From Ophthalmolycus amberensis (taxonomy: Eukaryota; Chordata; Actinopteri; Perciformes; Zoarcidae): a DNA stretch of 64,000 bases. Numbering within the stretch: position 1 is the stretch's first letter; each line of letters opens with the position of its first letter. This document shows, in pieces, positions 48,659 through 60,433 of the stretch. The DNA lies in NCBI GenBank assembly GCA_024529925.1, contig JAFEUB010001548.1:744001-808000 (forward strand), in the 5' to 3' direction. Under the pieces are notes generated by a model. That model did not search any database and was not told where the DNA came from. It saw nothing but the letters and a program-made list of their open reading frames with translations. Position numbers and translations under genes: made by a program.

Positions 48659-49300
48659 TCAGCTAGAATCCCCTGATTCTGATCTTGAATTTGTTTGCAC
48701 CTTCAACTCCATGGAAATCTGAGGGTAGTTGCCATTGTAGTTTTATGGTTTCCTTTAACTATTACGGCTCATGAAACATCTGAACCCACTGTTGAATCAG
48801 CAACATTACTCGTCTCTGCTCGACTATAGGTTTGCTTTATCTCATTGAAGTTATAAGCTGCTTAGTTTTGATGTCGTTATTATCACAGAGACATACTAAT
48901 GGCTTAAAGCTTAAAGGCAATATTGGAGAAACCTGCACGAGTGCACTAGATTTTGAAAGTATCCAACGTAAAAACCCAGCCCAGTGTTGCAAACTGTTTT
49001 CCAATGACGGTAGCTAGCAGCATTAGCCCCAAAAGTTGCTAAATCTAGCAAGATAATCGCCAAGTCGGCAATACTGACAGCCTGTCCCTTCAGACCTCCC
49101 TCTAAAGCCCCTCCCCCCAAATTATCATGATGAACATCAACAACTAACATAGCTGTTATTAGTACTCACAGCTGTCAAGCTAGCAGCTAGCGGAGGACCC
49201 TGGTGACGTGCACGGGCAAGTGCTACTTGCCAACCTCGAGGCCTAAAGAAGGGGTAGTATTTCAAAACCAAAGTGGGGGGGGGGGGCTCAAAAGTTTGAG
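48659..49300. other. Region downstream of the tnfsf15-like gene
   Basis: Probable 3' UTR followed by intergenic sequence. No AATAAA close to the stop was noticed and no other gene recognised. Confidence 0.35.
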
Positions 49301-49802
49301 TTTTAGGGTGCTTTTCATAGACAGTATAAAATATGGACCAAGTCTCCGTGACGTCACCCACAGGTTTCTAAAGAGTCATCGAGGTAAAGTGGGTGTCTCC
49401 GACTGTCGCCATCTTGGCAGTGACGACTCGTGGCTAATCCAAAAATGGGCAACGAGATGAATTGTCGGTGGAGCTGAGGCGGCCCAGGCGACCCAGCAGG
49501 GCAGACTACAGCAGCTAGCTGGTACGGCACCCACCTGTCACTCAAAGAGGCCACGCCCTCAAATTAAGCCTAACTCTAAGCCTTTATGTCATTTAAACAG
49601 GTGAGTTACATAGAAATTCACCCCCGCACAGTTGTCATGAGCGGGGAAATGTTTCTGTACCAGGCTGTAGACATGGTTATTTCTTCTGTCGAGTTTGTCC
49701 TTCTAACATGGGGGTCTATGGGGATTGACTTGCTTTTGGAGCCGGCCTCAAGTGGCCATTTGAAGAACTGCAGTTGTAGGCACTTCCGAGTTGCCTTCAT
49801 TT
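49300..49802. repeat. Dispersed teleost repeat
   Basis: Includes CAGTATAAAATATGGACCAA, CGTGACGTCACCCACAGG, and the blocks shared with 3855-3965 (GTACCAGGCTG, AACATGGGGGTCT, TTTGGAGCC). Probably a non-autonomous DNA element; ends not defined. Confidence 0.55.
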
Positions 49803-50439
49803 AGCCGCTCGGTGCTTTCACACTTGTAGATGGGTTCATTCGGTCTGGACCAAGAGACACGAATGATGCATTTTGGTTCTGGTCTGGTTCCAGTTCACAC
49901 TGACGTTTTACAAACAAACCCAGAGGAGTAAACGTGACGTAATGCAGACTGACACGGGACTTGTCGATTGGACAGTTTTAGCGACGGTCATCCTGCATCA
50001 TCAGGACCCACGGAGGGAATTATTCGTATTATTAGAGTCCAACTGGAATTTGACAAAAGCTCCCAGTTGACTGGTGTGAACGTCGGGGAGCGCACAGACT
50101 GGAAAGCTGTTCCACACTTTTTAATGCACTTAATGAACTGACCAAGTACGCAGAGTTGGCTACAGGCACAGAAGTTTCCCGTCAGGGAGAAGACCTTTGC
50201 TGACAAGCATTCATGTTCGTGTTGATTTGCATAAATAGCTGATATACTGACGTGAATCTCTGGCATGAACAATATTATATCAGTTTTCATGCATTCATTT
50301 TTTGCCTCTGCTTGAGTATTTCAGACATTTGTAACTTCACAGCCTGTTGGCAGAACAGGAACTGTATTAAATATAACTTATTTGACATGTTTGAAATATA
50401 AAAAAGCATTTTGTCATGATCTTTAGTGCAGTTGATTAA

Positions 50440-50930
50440 TTGATCGTCAGAAAAGGAAAAATGTTACAGATTAAGAAAAGAAGAATTCCAATAGGTGAGG
50501 ACTCTCACGGTCTTTGTCCAGTAAAGACCTTTGTGATCTGGACTGTTGGTCTGACTGAGCCAAGCCCAGTCACCGTGTGCACTTCATCTCAAAAGCTGAA
50601 TGTGCTTCGTGCTGCAGGACGACATGGGTTATTTGGTGTTCAGCATTAAAGTAACTTCAATAAACTGACCAATTGTGTTGTAATACCAGACATGGCAGAA
50701 CCCCTCAGTTAATATTTATATTGCCAACTCAGTGAGTTTGATAAGGACGGCTTGAAGAGTAAACAGTGCAGACGCACAAACCCACTCCACCTAATTACTG
50801 TTTTATGGTTTGTCTGAATATGTTATTGTTTATTTAGTAATAAAGAGATAAAATGCAGAACTACTTTCGCTGCTGCAACTAGATTAAAGTAGAACCAGCA
50901 CAGTATGACCAGCTCTGTCTGGAAGGTGAG
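50440..50930. repeat. Left copy of an imperfect duplication
   Basis: Positions 50582-50895 align with 54138-54465: TTCATCTCAAAAG/TCATCTCACAAA, GACATGGGTTATTT, AATACCAGACA, TTTGATAAGGA, TTTATGGTTTGTCT, GTTAT and GCAGAACTACTTT. No coding potential recognised. Confidence 0.7.
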
Positions 50931-52000
50931 GTCACAGCTGTCTGCATGTGTGACTCGAGATGCTTGAGCAACGTCACAATAGTTGCTGATGGATTTAAAA
51001 GGGTTCATTACGCGCCTGCTGTATTGATGAATTTGGCTTCTGTGCCCGATGGGACTGTAAGCTGATCAAATATATGGAAATGGTTTTCTCTGTTATTTAT
51101 CACATGCAAGGTGCTGTTGATCAAGTATGCTTACATAGGCATATTTACCAAGGGTAAAGATGTGTGTTTGATTCATCGTTTCGTTCATTGTTTGCGGGCC
51201 ACTGTGTACTCCAAGTTGGTGCATGGCTATGCAAATTGACATTTTCCTGCTTTGACAGACATATTTTTTGTGATCATTCATGTTTGTATGTGTGATGTAA
51301 TAGAAAAGTTAAAAATAAAAACGTAAATGACAAAACACTCATCTTTTTCCTTCTTTCAGTGGAGCGTTTTTGATTTCTGGCCGAACTCTTGAGACATTGA
51401 GACATTTCCCAAATGCTTCTCTCACTAGCTCAATAAGCTGCTGTTGCCATACTGTTTCAATCTTTGTTGTTCTTCCTTGGGTTAAAGTATCCAGCTTAGC
51501 AACGTAATGTAATGAAAACAAAGACGTAATATTACTGTAAATCACTCACCAAATTTGCCACAAGAAGTCTGAATATCCTGAGGACCATCCGATGACTCAG
51601 ACAATGTTTAATCAGCAGCCAGAATAGCTGAGTAAGAGAAACATTCCTTCATTCATGCTGATGACTCAGGCATGATAAAGGAAGCTATTCTGCAACAATA
51701 TTATAGTTGTAACCAGGATGGGGAGTCACAGTCATTATGATTATAATTAGCTCACAGCAGGTGCCAAACAACAAATCATCCCTCTGTGTTTGTTCACAGC
51801 TTTGTCAGGACAAGAACATTTGGAAGCCTTATACATGTTTCCCAGACTCATGCTTTCACTTCTCCTTTAACTCCTTTAACTTCTGGGAAGAAACACTCTC
51901 CACTCATTGCCACAGAAATATTCCTTTATTCATTCATTACAGAGCCTGAGGGTGGCAGAAATCCCCAAACTGAGTTCAAGTATTAAAGATAAAAAAGCAA
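50931..52000. other. Interval without recognised gene
   Basis: AT-rich intergenic sequence with no supported feature. Confidence 0.4.
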
Positions 52001-52004
52001 AAAT

Positions 52005-52008
<4 letters not shown>

Positions 52009-52076
<68 letters not shown>
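52009..52076. repeat. (AT)n microsatellite
   Basis: Dinucleotide run broken once by CTGTG near its middle. Confidence 0.95.
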
Positions 52077-52078
<2 letters not shown>

Positions 52079-52264
52079 CTAATAAATACAATACGAAACA
52101 TATATACAATAGAATCTTTTACACATATCTCAGATGCGAGGTAAATGAAATGCAAAGTATAACTGTAAAGTTTTGGATCAGATAATTCAATCAAGGTGAA
52201 AGTATGAGTCCAGCGTTAGATAGTTTGTTATCCTAAATGTGTCTCTAACTCTAACGACTCCAGG

Positions 52265-52566
52265 GTGGTTCCCAGACCCAACGGTCTGCTTTGGTCGCCA
52301 GCTCTGATGCCTCGGCCTCAGCGCATTGAGCACAAGAGCCTGGTTAAACATCTGTACACATTAAAGGACCTGAGTTTCCTCAGGAGGTAAAGCCTGCTCC
52401 GTCCTTTCCTGTCAACAGCCTCAATGTTATATTTGCTGTCCAGTCTGTTGTCAAAGTGAACTGATAGATACTTGTACTTGTCCACCACCTCCACCAGTGG
52501 CGGAGCCAGACGTTGTAAACATCTGGGGCTCAGGCCAAACACAGAAGGGAGATTTATTTTCCCCAT
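52265..52566 (-). pseudogene. LINE ORF2 C-terminal fragment
   Basis: Minus-strand reading PPLVEVVDKYKYLSVHFDNR, LDSKYN and GRSRLYLLRKLRSFNV is the post-RT region of a fish non-LTR retrotransposon (KYLGVH..NKLDW, SRLYFLRRLRSF). Catalytic parts are absent. Confidence 0.75.
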
Positions 52567-52597
52567 TTACAACAGCTGCAAGACATGTCAAGCCATT

Positions 52598-52660
52598 TAA
52601 GAGATAAGATAAGATAATCCTTCATTAGTCCTGCAGCGGGGACATTTACAATTATTAATA
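52598..52660 (-). mobile_element. LINE 3' end with (TTATC)n tail
   Basis: Plus strand reads GATAAGATAAGATAATCC, TTCATTAGTCCTGCAGCGGG; the same 3' end occurs at 25749, 28556 and 55547. Confidence 0.7.
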
Positions 52661-53039
52661 GAATGCCTAAAAATCTGAACATCATTTGGGAAAAACATGG
52701 CTGGCAATGGAAAAATCACCCTTTTGGACCTCAATTCTATTTTCTATGACATCAAACCACAACAAATGTTGAGAATGACACATTTTGCATTTGAAGTCTT
52801 TTGAGAAAACATTGGGAGCAGGAGACCCAGAATGACCCCGCCCCCTCCCTGACGTCCCCCTCCTCTCCCAGAATGCTAATGGGTCAGCAGCAGTTCTTGT
52901 TCTCCTGAAGTCCATGACCAGCTTGGACTGTTGGTTTTCATAGCTGTAGAATCCAGCTGGTCAGAGCAGCACATCACTCTCTGGAATAATGACCACATGC
53001 TCAGGCTGTGTTTCATCATCGTTATTGTTCATCTTACAC

Positions 53040-53195
53040 ACCAACAATTAGCACTTTCCCTAATCGAATACACTCAATATGTTACAAGTACAGTGGGGAC
53101 TTCTGTGATTGTGTTTTGATGAAATATCTTGTGATTGTGCTGCAAACCAACTTCCCCACAATGACAAATAAAGTATTTATCTATTCTATCTCCTG
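53040..53195 (+). mobile_element. LINE 3' end fragment
   Basis: Reads GTGCTGCAAACCAACTTCCC then AATGACAAATAAAGTATTTA and TCTATTCTATC, a typical terminal sequence of fish LINEs. The following 53200-53520 may be another decayed LINE piece on the minus strand but is not firmly assigned. Confidence 0.5.
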
Positions 53196-53884
53196 GGTTT
53201 TGGTGATGTTCAGGAGGAGGTGGTTCCCTCTGCACCACTCAGTGGAGCCCCTGTACTCAACTCCCGTCCACCTTTGATACACCTAACTACTGCAGAGCCA
53301 TCCAAGGTGACAGGAGTGAGGGTTGTACTAAAGCTCTGAGGTAAAGGAACAGAAGAGGCTCCAGGACGGTGGCCTGCGGTGCTCCCGTGTTGCTCATCAC
53401 CGTGTCCGACACTCAGTTGTACAACAGCACAGACTGCGGCCTGCATCCCGTGAAGCTTCTCACTCAGCACCTGGGGCTGGGTTGTTGAACTTGAGAAGTC
53501 AAAAAGCACGAGTGTCTGTTCATGTGTAACACTGGTGAAGGGCCCCTTTACACTTGCATATCATACAACCTGAATACTATTCAAGTGATGTAACTGCTGT
53601 TCTAAATCAGTGAGCACGGAAGCTTTCTTTCCTCTACATGGTGCTATGTATGTAGGGCATACAGCAGGAAGTTTGTGGGCTACGCCTCAGGGTCTGTGTT
53701 TGTGTTCCTAATCTCGTGCAGTTTAAGGTTTTTGATGTAAAGCGCTAATGCATAGATGCATAATGCATTGGTCTTGTTTTAATTAATAGTATATTTGCAG
53801 TAACACAAATCATTATTAATTGGAAACCTGTAAAGATTTAGCAACAGATAAAGGATCTGGAGCATCTTCCTTAAACATAGGCAT

Positions 53885-54480
53885 CCTATTAAGATAGGCG
53901 AGAGGCCAGAGTGACAGGATTGCAATGACACTGAAAGAGCAACACCCAAGGACAGATTGGCTCGAGGAATACAGGCAGAGAGTTGATCGGCAAGATATGG
54001 TGACGCTGGAATTTGTGAATGGAAGGAACTATGACAGCAAGACCGCAGGTGAGAGGAAGGATAACAACTGGGCAAACAGACAACATTCAACAGAGGAATG
54101 GAGGAAACATATCTTCACTATTAGTAGGCGTGTACATTTCATCTCACAAATTGAATGTGATTAGTGCTGCCGGACAACATGGGTTATTTAGCGCACAGCA
54201 AGTAAGTTGAATAACAGCCCAGATGAAGTGCAATACCAGACAAGGCTGATGTAATCTGTGGCTCATCGGTGGCTTTGATAAGGAAAGGTTGGCAGGTTGG
54301 AGTGCAGTTACCGGCAGACACACAAACCTGGCCTACGCCCACACACTGCCACTGTCACGATCACATTTTATTGTTTGTCTCAACATGTTATGGTTATCAA
54401 GAAGTAAAGATTAAAATGTAGAACTACTTTAACCAATGCAAAGGACAAAACAGTTTTTTGTAGAGTTTTAAGTTTAGTTA
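53885..54480. repeat. Right copy of an imperfect duplication
   Basis: Homologous to 50582-50895 through 54138-54465, about 3.5 kb downstream in the same orientation. Its upstream part (53925-54080) has an open frame (MTLKEQHPRTDWLEEYRQRV) ending before a GTGAGA donor-like site at 54049, but no domain is recognised. Confidence 0.6.
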
Positions 54481-54808
54481 TTGGTGTCAGCATGCTTCGA
54501 GTGATGCTGGAAGATGTTGTGCTCAACTGTTCTGTTCAAAATGATAAATAATCATTTAATCATTTCATTTAGAACAGCAGTATGTCCTACGAGAAGTGTG
54601 TAGTTGACCCACACATGGTGTCAGAATGAAGGGCTAACTAATATCATTTTAATAAATATGTACTCTCAATTCATTGAAGTTATATTGTTATTATAATTAC
54701 CATTGTTGTGAAACTAGCCTATGAAAGAGAATGAGCCAGCAATGTAAACTACACAAGTTTAGAATTTTGAAGAAATATTTAAAAATATATATATATATTT
54801 ATTAAACC

Positions 54809-55340
54809 TTGAGATCATCTTGCGAAGGGTTCACACCAGCAGCAAAGCAAAACAGAGCCTGGGGTGTACATGGTGAGGGACCACACCCATCTTCAAACTC
54901 AGCCTTCATCTGTATATCCCCTTCACTGGGCAGAGGTGTGCTCACCTTTGTACATGCAGTGAAAAGCTGCAGGAGAAGAAAGAAAACGGGCCGTGCGCTT
55001 GTCAGCGAGGATTTCGCACACCGCAACCAGGAATATGTCTTTCCAACACGCGTTCAGTGCAACAAGCTGGACGAACATCAGCTACTGGTGAGGAAAAGCA
55101 GAGACTTTTCTTCATCCTCCTTTCTGTGCTTCACTGAGAGATGCTGTGTGTGGAGCAGACCAACCTGCATACAGGCACGAATTAAAGCTCTGTAGACCTG
55201 TTGTGAGGACATCAACGCAGTGGACCAGTGGACCTCCGGCGTGCTTGGACTGTACAGACTGGCTGGGATGTCAGAACTGCTACCAACAGTCTGGATGAGC
55301 ACACAGAGGTTGTGAGGTCAGCTTCTGTAAAGACAGCTGT
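54809..55340 (+). pseudogene. LINE ORF2 endonuclease fragment, plus strand
   Basis: Frame reading RRRKKTGRALVSEDFAHRNQ, RVQCNKLDEHQLLVRKSRDF and SSSSFLCFTERCC matches the N-terminal endonuclease region of fish LINEs (NVRSLCNKMDEL... LCFTETW). The metal-binding E of TETW and later motifs are lost. Confidence 0.65.
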
Positions 55341-55359
55341 GCACCATCATGCACCAGGT

Positions 55360-55540
55360 GAGTTATAACAATAACAATACATTTTATTTGTATAGCGCAC
55401 TCAAAGGCACTTTACATGGTCAAAACAGAAACAATAAAAGCAATAACAATATAAACAAAATAGATGCCATAAGAGTAAGGAACAGCAGAAAAACATGCAT
55501 TACTAACTTCACAGGTTGAAAGCAGATTTGAATAGATGAG
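55360..55540 (-). mobile_element. L2-like LINE/SINE 3' end
   Basis: Minus strand ends with GTAAAGTGCCTTTGAGTGCG, CTATACAAATAAAATGTATT and GTTATT repeats, an L2-clade terminus. Confidence 0.55.
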
Positions 55541-55546
55541 TTTTAA

Positions 55547-57315
55547 GATAAGATAAGATAATCCTTTATTAGTCCCGCAGCGGGGAAATGTACAGGATTA
55601 CAGCAGCAAAGTGGACAGTGCACACAAGAGACATAGTAAAAAAAACAAGATCAAAACAAGTAGTATCAATAAGTAAATAAGTAATACACAGTAAAGAACA
55701 TTAACTAAGTAAAACAAGTCTGCAATAACTAAAATATTACTATAACTAAAAATATTAAAGACAGACAGAATTTTTTTTTATTGCACGGTGTATTTATATT
55801 GCACAGATTTTTTTTGTGGTGTGTGGTCTACTGGGAGCACAGCTGGTTGTGCAGCCTGACAGCGGCAGGAAGGAAGGATCTGCGGTCCCTCTCCTTCACA
55901 CACCGGGGGTGAATCAGCCGGTGGCTGTAGGAGCTGCACAGAGCTGCACAGAGCTGCACAGAGCTTCCAGGGCGTCCCGCATGGGGTGGGAAGTGTTGTC
56001 CATCAGGGACGATAGATTAGCCATCGTCCTCCTGTCTCCCACCACTTCCACCGTATCCAGTGGACACCCCAGCACACTGCTGGCCTTTTCGATGAGTTTG
56101 TTTAGTCTGTTCCTGTCGGCTGTCGAGATGCTGCCGCCCCAGCAGACCACTCCATAAAAAATGGCTGATGCCACCACAGAGTCAAAGAAGGTCCTCAGGA
56201 GAGCTCCCTGCACTCCAAAAGACCTCAGTCTCGTCAGCAGGTAGAGTCTGCTCTGATCCTTTTTATAGAGTGTATTTGTGTGATTAGTCCAGTCCAGTTT
56301 ATTGTTCAAGTGAACACCCAGGTACTTATAAGATCTCACAATCTCAATGTCCATTCCCTGGATGTTCACTGATACAAGAGGAGAGTGTTCACCCCGGCGG
56401 AAGTCCACCACCAGCTCTTTGATTTTACCAGAGTTGATCTGGAGGCGGTTCCGCTGGTAGCATCCTATAAAGTCCTGGTTCAGTTCCCTGTATTCTCTGT
56501 CATCACCGGCAGAAATGAGGCCGACGATTGCAGAGTCATCAGAACTTTTGCAGGTGGCAGTTAGCAGAGTTGTATTTGAAGTCCGAGGTGTAGAAGGTGA
56601 AGAGGAATGGAGCTAGAACGGTTCCTTGTGGGGTCCCCGTGCAGCAGGACACCAGGTTGGACTCACACTCCCGTAACCGCACATACTGTGGACGGTTGGT
56701 GAGGTAGTTCAAGATCCATGCGGTGAGGTGGTGGTCCACCCTGGTCTTCTCCAGCATGTCCCTCAGAAGCAAAGGCTGGATGGTGTCGAAGGCACTGGAG
56801 AAATAAAAAAACATGACTCACACAGTGCTTCCAGCCTTTTCCAGGTGAGAAAGGCATCTGTGTAGCAGGTAGATGACAGCGTCATCATCTCCGATGCCAG
56901 ATAGGCGAACTGAAGTGGGTCCAAAGATGAGCTCACCAGGGGGTGGAGATGCACAAGGACCAGCCTCTCTAGCGTCTTCATCAGGTGGGATGTTAACGCC
57001 ACCAGCCTGAAGCTGTTGAAGTCCTTGGCCCGCAGGATCTTTGGTACTGGTACCACGCAGGGTGTTTTCCACAGCTGTGGTACTCTCCTTCAAGCTCAAG
57101 TTGAAGACGTGCTCCACTATCCCGCACAGCTGGTCTGCGCTGGACCTGAAGAGCCTTGAGCTGATGCCGTCTGGACCAAACTCCGGCATAGTGTGGATGC
57201 TCAATTCAAATGGAAACGGAGTCGTGTCGACATGGCCAAAGAATAAGTTCAGATCATTCACCCACTTTTGGTCCCCCGTAGTATGTTGGTTGGGCCCTTT
57301 GTGACCACAAACATG
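55547..57315 (-). mobile_element. Decayed non-LTR retrotransposon (Rex/CR1-like) with RT
   Basis: A 5'-truncated LINE read on the minus strand. Pieces: DFNSFRLVALTSHLMKTLER and FAYLASEMM (57056-56880); FFYFSSAFDTIQPLLLRDML and TGTPQGTVLAPFLFTFYT (56814-56590); a decayed catalytic box SDDSAIVG reached by a frameshift near 56548; then MVDFRRGEHSP, YKYLGVHLNNKLDWTNH and SAIFYGVVCWGGSI (56411-56080). The 3' UTR ends at 55547 with the TTATC tail. Several frameshifts and the loss of the canonical [FY]xDD make it dead. Host of the 3' tails scattered in the window. Confidence 0.85.
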
Positions 57316-57325
57316 CAGATCTCTT

Positions 57326-57819
57326 GTGGAAGAGGGCATCGCATTCAGTGATGAATATACCTGTGCTATTGAAAACCTACTGCAGGAGTTTGACCAGCGT
57401 TTTGCTGACTTCAAGCTGCACTTTCCAGCTGTTTGCAGACCCCTTCTCAGCGGATGTGGAGAGTGTCCCAAGTATGTTGCAAATGGAACTTATTCACTTG
57501 TAGTTCAACAGTGATCTAAAAGCTAAATTCAGAGAGGCTCAGGGGAAAGCAGACATGACTGGAAAATGTATGACAGAATTACCTCCATCCTTCCCTGAGC
57601 TGACAAAAGTGTTCAGTCGGGTAATGTGCCTTTTTGGAAGCACATATCTGTGTGAGAAACTTTTCTCGACTATGAACTTTGATAAATGCAAGTACAGGTC
57701 CAGGCTTAGTGATGCCCATCTTGAAGCTGTACTCTGGGTTTCTACTGTGACCTCGATCAGGGCAAATGTGGCTCAGCTGTGTGAACAGAAGCGCTGCCAG
57801 GTGTCTGGCAAGAAATAGA
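57326..57819 (+). pseudogene. hAT-type transposase-derived fragment (GTF2IRD2/ZBED-like C-terminus)
   Basis: Plus-strand frames MEEGIAFSDEYTCAIENLLQ, EFDQRFADFKLHF and, after a frameshift and a TAG near 57503, ELTKVFSRVMCLFGSTYLCE, KLFSTMNFDKCKYRSRLSDA, HLEAVLW. The last part is the hAT C-terminal dimerisation region (CE.LFS.MN..K...RSRL.D.HL). It abuts the 5' side of the minus-strand LINE. Confidence 0.8.
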
Positions 57820-58084
57820 ATGTAATACAAATGTATTCAGGGATTGCATTTGTTGTTTCAGTGCAATGTTTCAATAAGTTATATAAAATAATGAGGCAAA
57901 AGGCAAAAAATATTTGCACTGTTAAAAACTAATATAAAAGGTATAGAAACTTCTTTCACGTTTTTTGTTATATGAAGAAAATATGTTAGTAATGTAAAAA
58001 TAAAAAAGTAAATTTCCTAAAATATTGTGGTCCATCGATGAAATGACAATACCAGCAGTGGCCCCAAGCCAAATTGAGTTTGAG

Positions 58085-58410
58085 ACCCCTGCTCTAAAGA
58101 CAGTGGAGATGGTTGTGGATTTCCGGATGAACGCAGCCCCACCTGTCCCCATCACCCTGTGTGACTCCCTGGTCACCACTGTGGAGTCCTTTCACTTATC
58201 ACCAACCAGGACCTCAAGTGGGAGCTGAACATCAGCTTCATCACCAAGAAGGCTCAGCAGAGGATGTACTTCTTGAGGCAGCTGAAGAAATTCAACCTGC
58301 CAAAGACAATGATGTAGCACTTCTACAGAGCCATCATCGAGTCCATCCTCTGCTCCTCCATCACTATCTGGTACACTGCAGCCAGTGCCAAGGACCCTCA
58401 GGTGGGCAAG
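58085..58410 (+). pseudogene. LINE ORF2 fragment, plus strand
   Basis: Reads VEMVVDFRMNAAPPVPITLC, then after frameshift LKWELNISFITKKAQQRMYF, LRQLKKFNLPKTMM, a stop, HFYRAIIESILCSSITIWYT. This is the post-RT part of a fish LINE, probably the family whose 3' end opens the window. Confidence 0.7.
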
Positions 58411-58504
58411 AAAGATTGGGGCTGGCAACTTACTCCCTGGACAAAATCGTTTTTTTCTCCAAACAGCATGCACCAGTGCCGGTCGTAATAGGATGCACTT
58501 GTTT

Positions 58505-58575
58505 TTAGGTTGTAGAGTTTCAACAAAGCGGGCCCTCATTTTAGAAATTGTGTTTTAGGTATTGCAAAATCTGTA
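58505..58575 (+). repeat. 3' fragment of the dispersed element family
   Basis: TTTCAACAAAGCGGGCCCTC, ATTTTAGAAATTGTG and TATTGCAAAA match the ends of the copies at 12210-12260 and 35690-35745. Confidence 0.5.
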
Positions 58576-58579
58576 TATG

Positions 58580-58692
58580 GTGGCAAATGTTTCTTTCGAG
58601 TATCCTTTATTTATTTATTTAGCATAAACAAAGATTCCATTACAACAAAAAGAAGGGTTCTTTTTGATTGCATGGATTGTGCTTCTTTACAG

Positions 58693-58732
<40 letters not shown>

Positions 58733-59196
58733 ATATATATGTCAGAGAAATAAATCAGAAATGCTGCAATATGCTTTAATAGGCTTTTTGCGGTTGCCAT
58801 CTTTGTCACGGGCGTGGTCAGCGTCCCTGCTTATCTTCTCTTAGAGATGCTCTTCCAGGTCAAGTCTCAAGTCTCTTCTGGTTGTAATGAACGTTCTTTC
58901 ATCTGCTGTATGCCGTCTGGTCTGCTTAGAACACTGCAAAGCTTTGTGTCAAGAATGCAAAGCATATACTGTATCGCGCCGTTATCTATTAGCATACAGT
59001 ATCAGCATTGATTTGTTTGGTAAATGATCGATGCAATATAAAAAGAACATGCAATTACAAAGTAATTAACTGTATTTCGCGTTATTTAGAGTAATGCATG
59101 AAGTACAGTTACCTATTTTTCAAAAACAGTTAGCGTACAACTGTAATGTATAATTACACTGGGTCTTCAGCTGATGATAGTTTATAATATACTGAA
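58580..59196. other. Interval without recognised gene
   Basis: Holds (AT)n at 58693-58741; otherwise nothing recognised. Confidence 0.4.
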
Positions 59197-59352
59197 ATTT
59201 AACAACACACCACTCTAGCCTCACAAACAGAGATTTGACTGAAGTGTGACCAAGTTGCACTTAAGTCACATACACAGTGACTTTGACTTGTGAGGGTCCA
59301 AGTCCTCATCTCTGGTTCCCCCTTCACTTGTCTTCCATGTCCTTGCCTTTTC

Positions 59353-59388
<36 letters not shown>

Positions 59389-60226
59389 TTTGAGTGTGAG
59401 TCTATTCCTGTCCTGCCATCAACCTGGGCCCAGTCTATCTACACACCTGCCTGCAACGGCCAGATCATTGTATCAGCTACTGGGGAAGTTAATGCTTCAG
59501 GTCTCTGTAGTTTTATGTTTATCTGAGAGCTATTCTTTGTGTTGTATCGCTAAATTAGTTATATTCCTACTCATCTTTTTACTCTCTGCTTGCCAAAGAC
59601 AGAGAAAGAAGCAGGGAGACAGCGGGACAGCGGGACTGTCAATCTCTCTCAGATGATCAAATCCAGATTTAACAACTTTCACATTACTGTAAAGGAAACC
59701 AGCTTAACTCTAATATACAGCCCAAAGCTGGAGGCTACTACTTGACCAATACATCTTTCAAGGAATAGTTATCGTAACCATAGTTTTATTTTAATTTTAT
59801 TTCGAGTTAGGTGAGAAGATTGTTACCACTTTTTGGTCTGTGCCACTTTTTTGGTCTGTGCGCTATTACATGATGCAAACAACAGCCGTTAAGCTTTATC
59901 TTAGCTTAGCTGAAAGACTGGAAAGAACAATCATGATCACCAGTCCATTAATTACCAACTGTGTGCCCCCTCAAGACCAGGTGCTAGGTTTAGGGCTCTT
60001 TGCTAGGTTTTGGTTTTATATACGGCCATGTTTTGTTTTTCAACTGTATTGAAGCACTATCTTTGACAAGAAAAAAAATAGTGCAATGTTAAAAATTCAT
60101 TGTTATTCATTTTGTTTCATAGTGCTCTATAAGTTGTTACTGAGCACTGCAGCATGATCATGACATTACTCACCAAGTGTGCCTGCCCTTTTGTTTGTGA
60201 GGCTAGAGTGGTGTGTTGTTAAATCC
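59197..60226. repeat. Perfect inverted repeat of about 33 bp, about 960 bp apart
   Basis: The left arm 59199-59231 (ATTTAACAACACACCACTCT, then AGCCTCACAAACA) is the exact reverse complement of the right arm 60194-60226. The interior has a (GT)n run at 59355-59387 and no transposase. Could be a MITE-like or foldback element; no target-site duplication was seen. Confidence 0.75.
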
Positions 60227-60433
60227 CCATCCTCCCCCCACCTGGAGTTCACTGACAACATGAAAAAGCTGGTCATTGCTGGAACCAAACACACACCTCT
60301 TCACACTCCCCGACGGCTCTACAACCGTCCTCTGTCTCCCCTACCTGATGGAGGAAATAATTGATATCTTCTGGGTCCAGGCTACAGGGCTAATGATACC
60401 AATGACTCTCTCCAGGAAAAGTCGGGGCCCTGT

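Noticed and set aside
53200..53520. Firm LINE ORF2 fragment on the minus strand
   Set aside because: The reading STTQPQVLSEKLHGMQ is only suggestive; not enough motifs to assign.
53925..54164. Possible exon of a second TNFSF-type gene (followed by a GTGAGA donor-like site)
   Set aside because: No TNF-domain motif, no partner exons found, and the downstream part is shared with a repeat-like segment at 50.6 kb.
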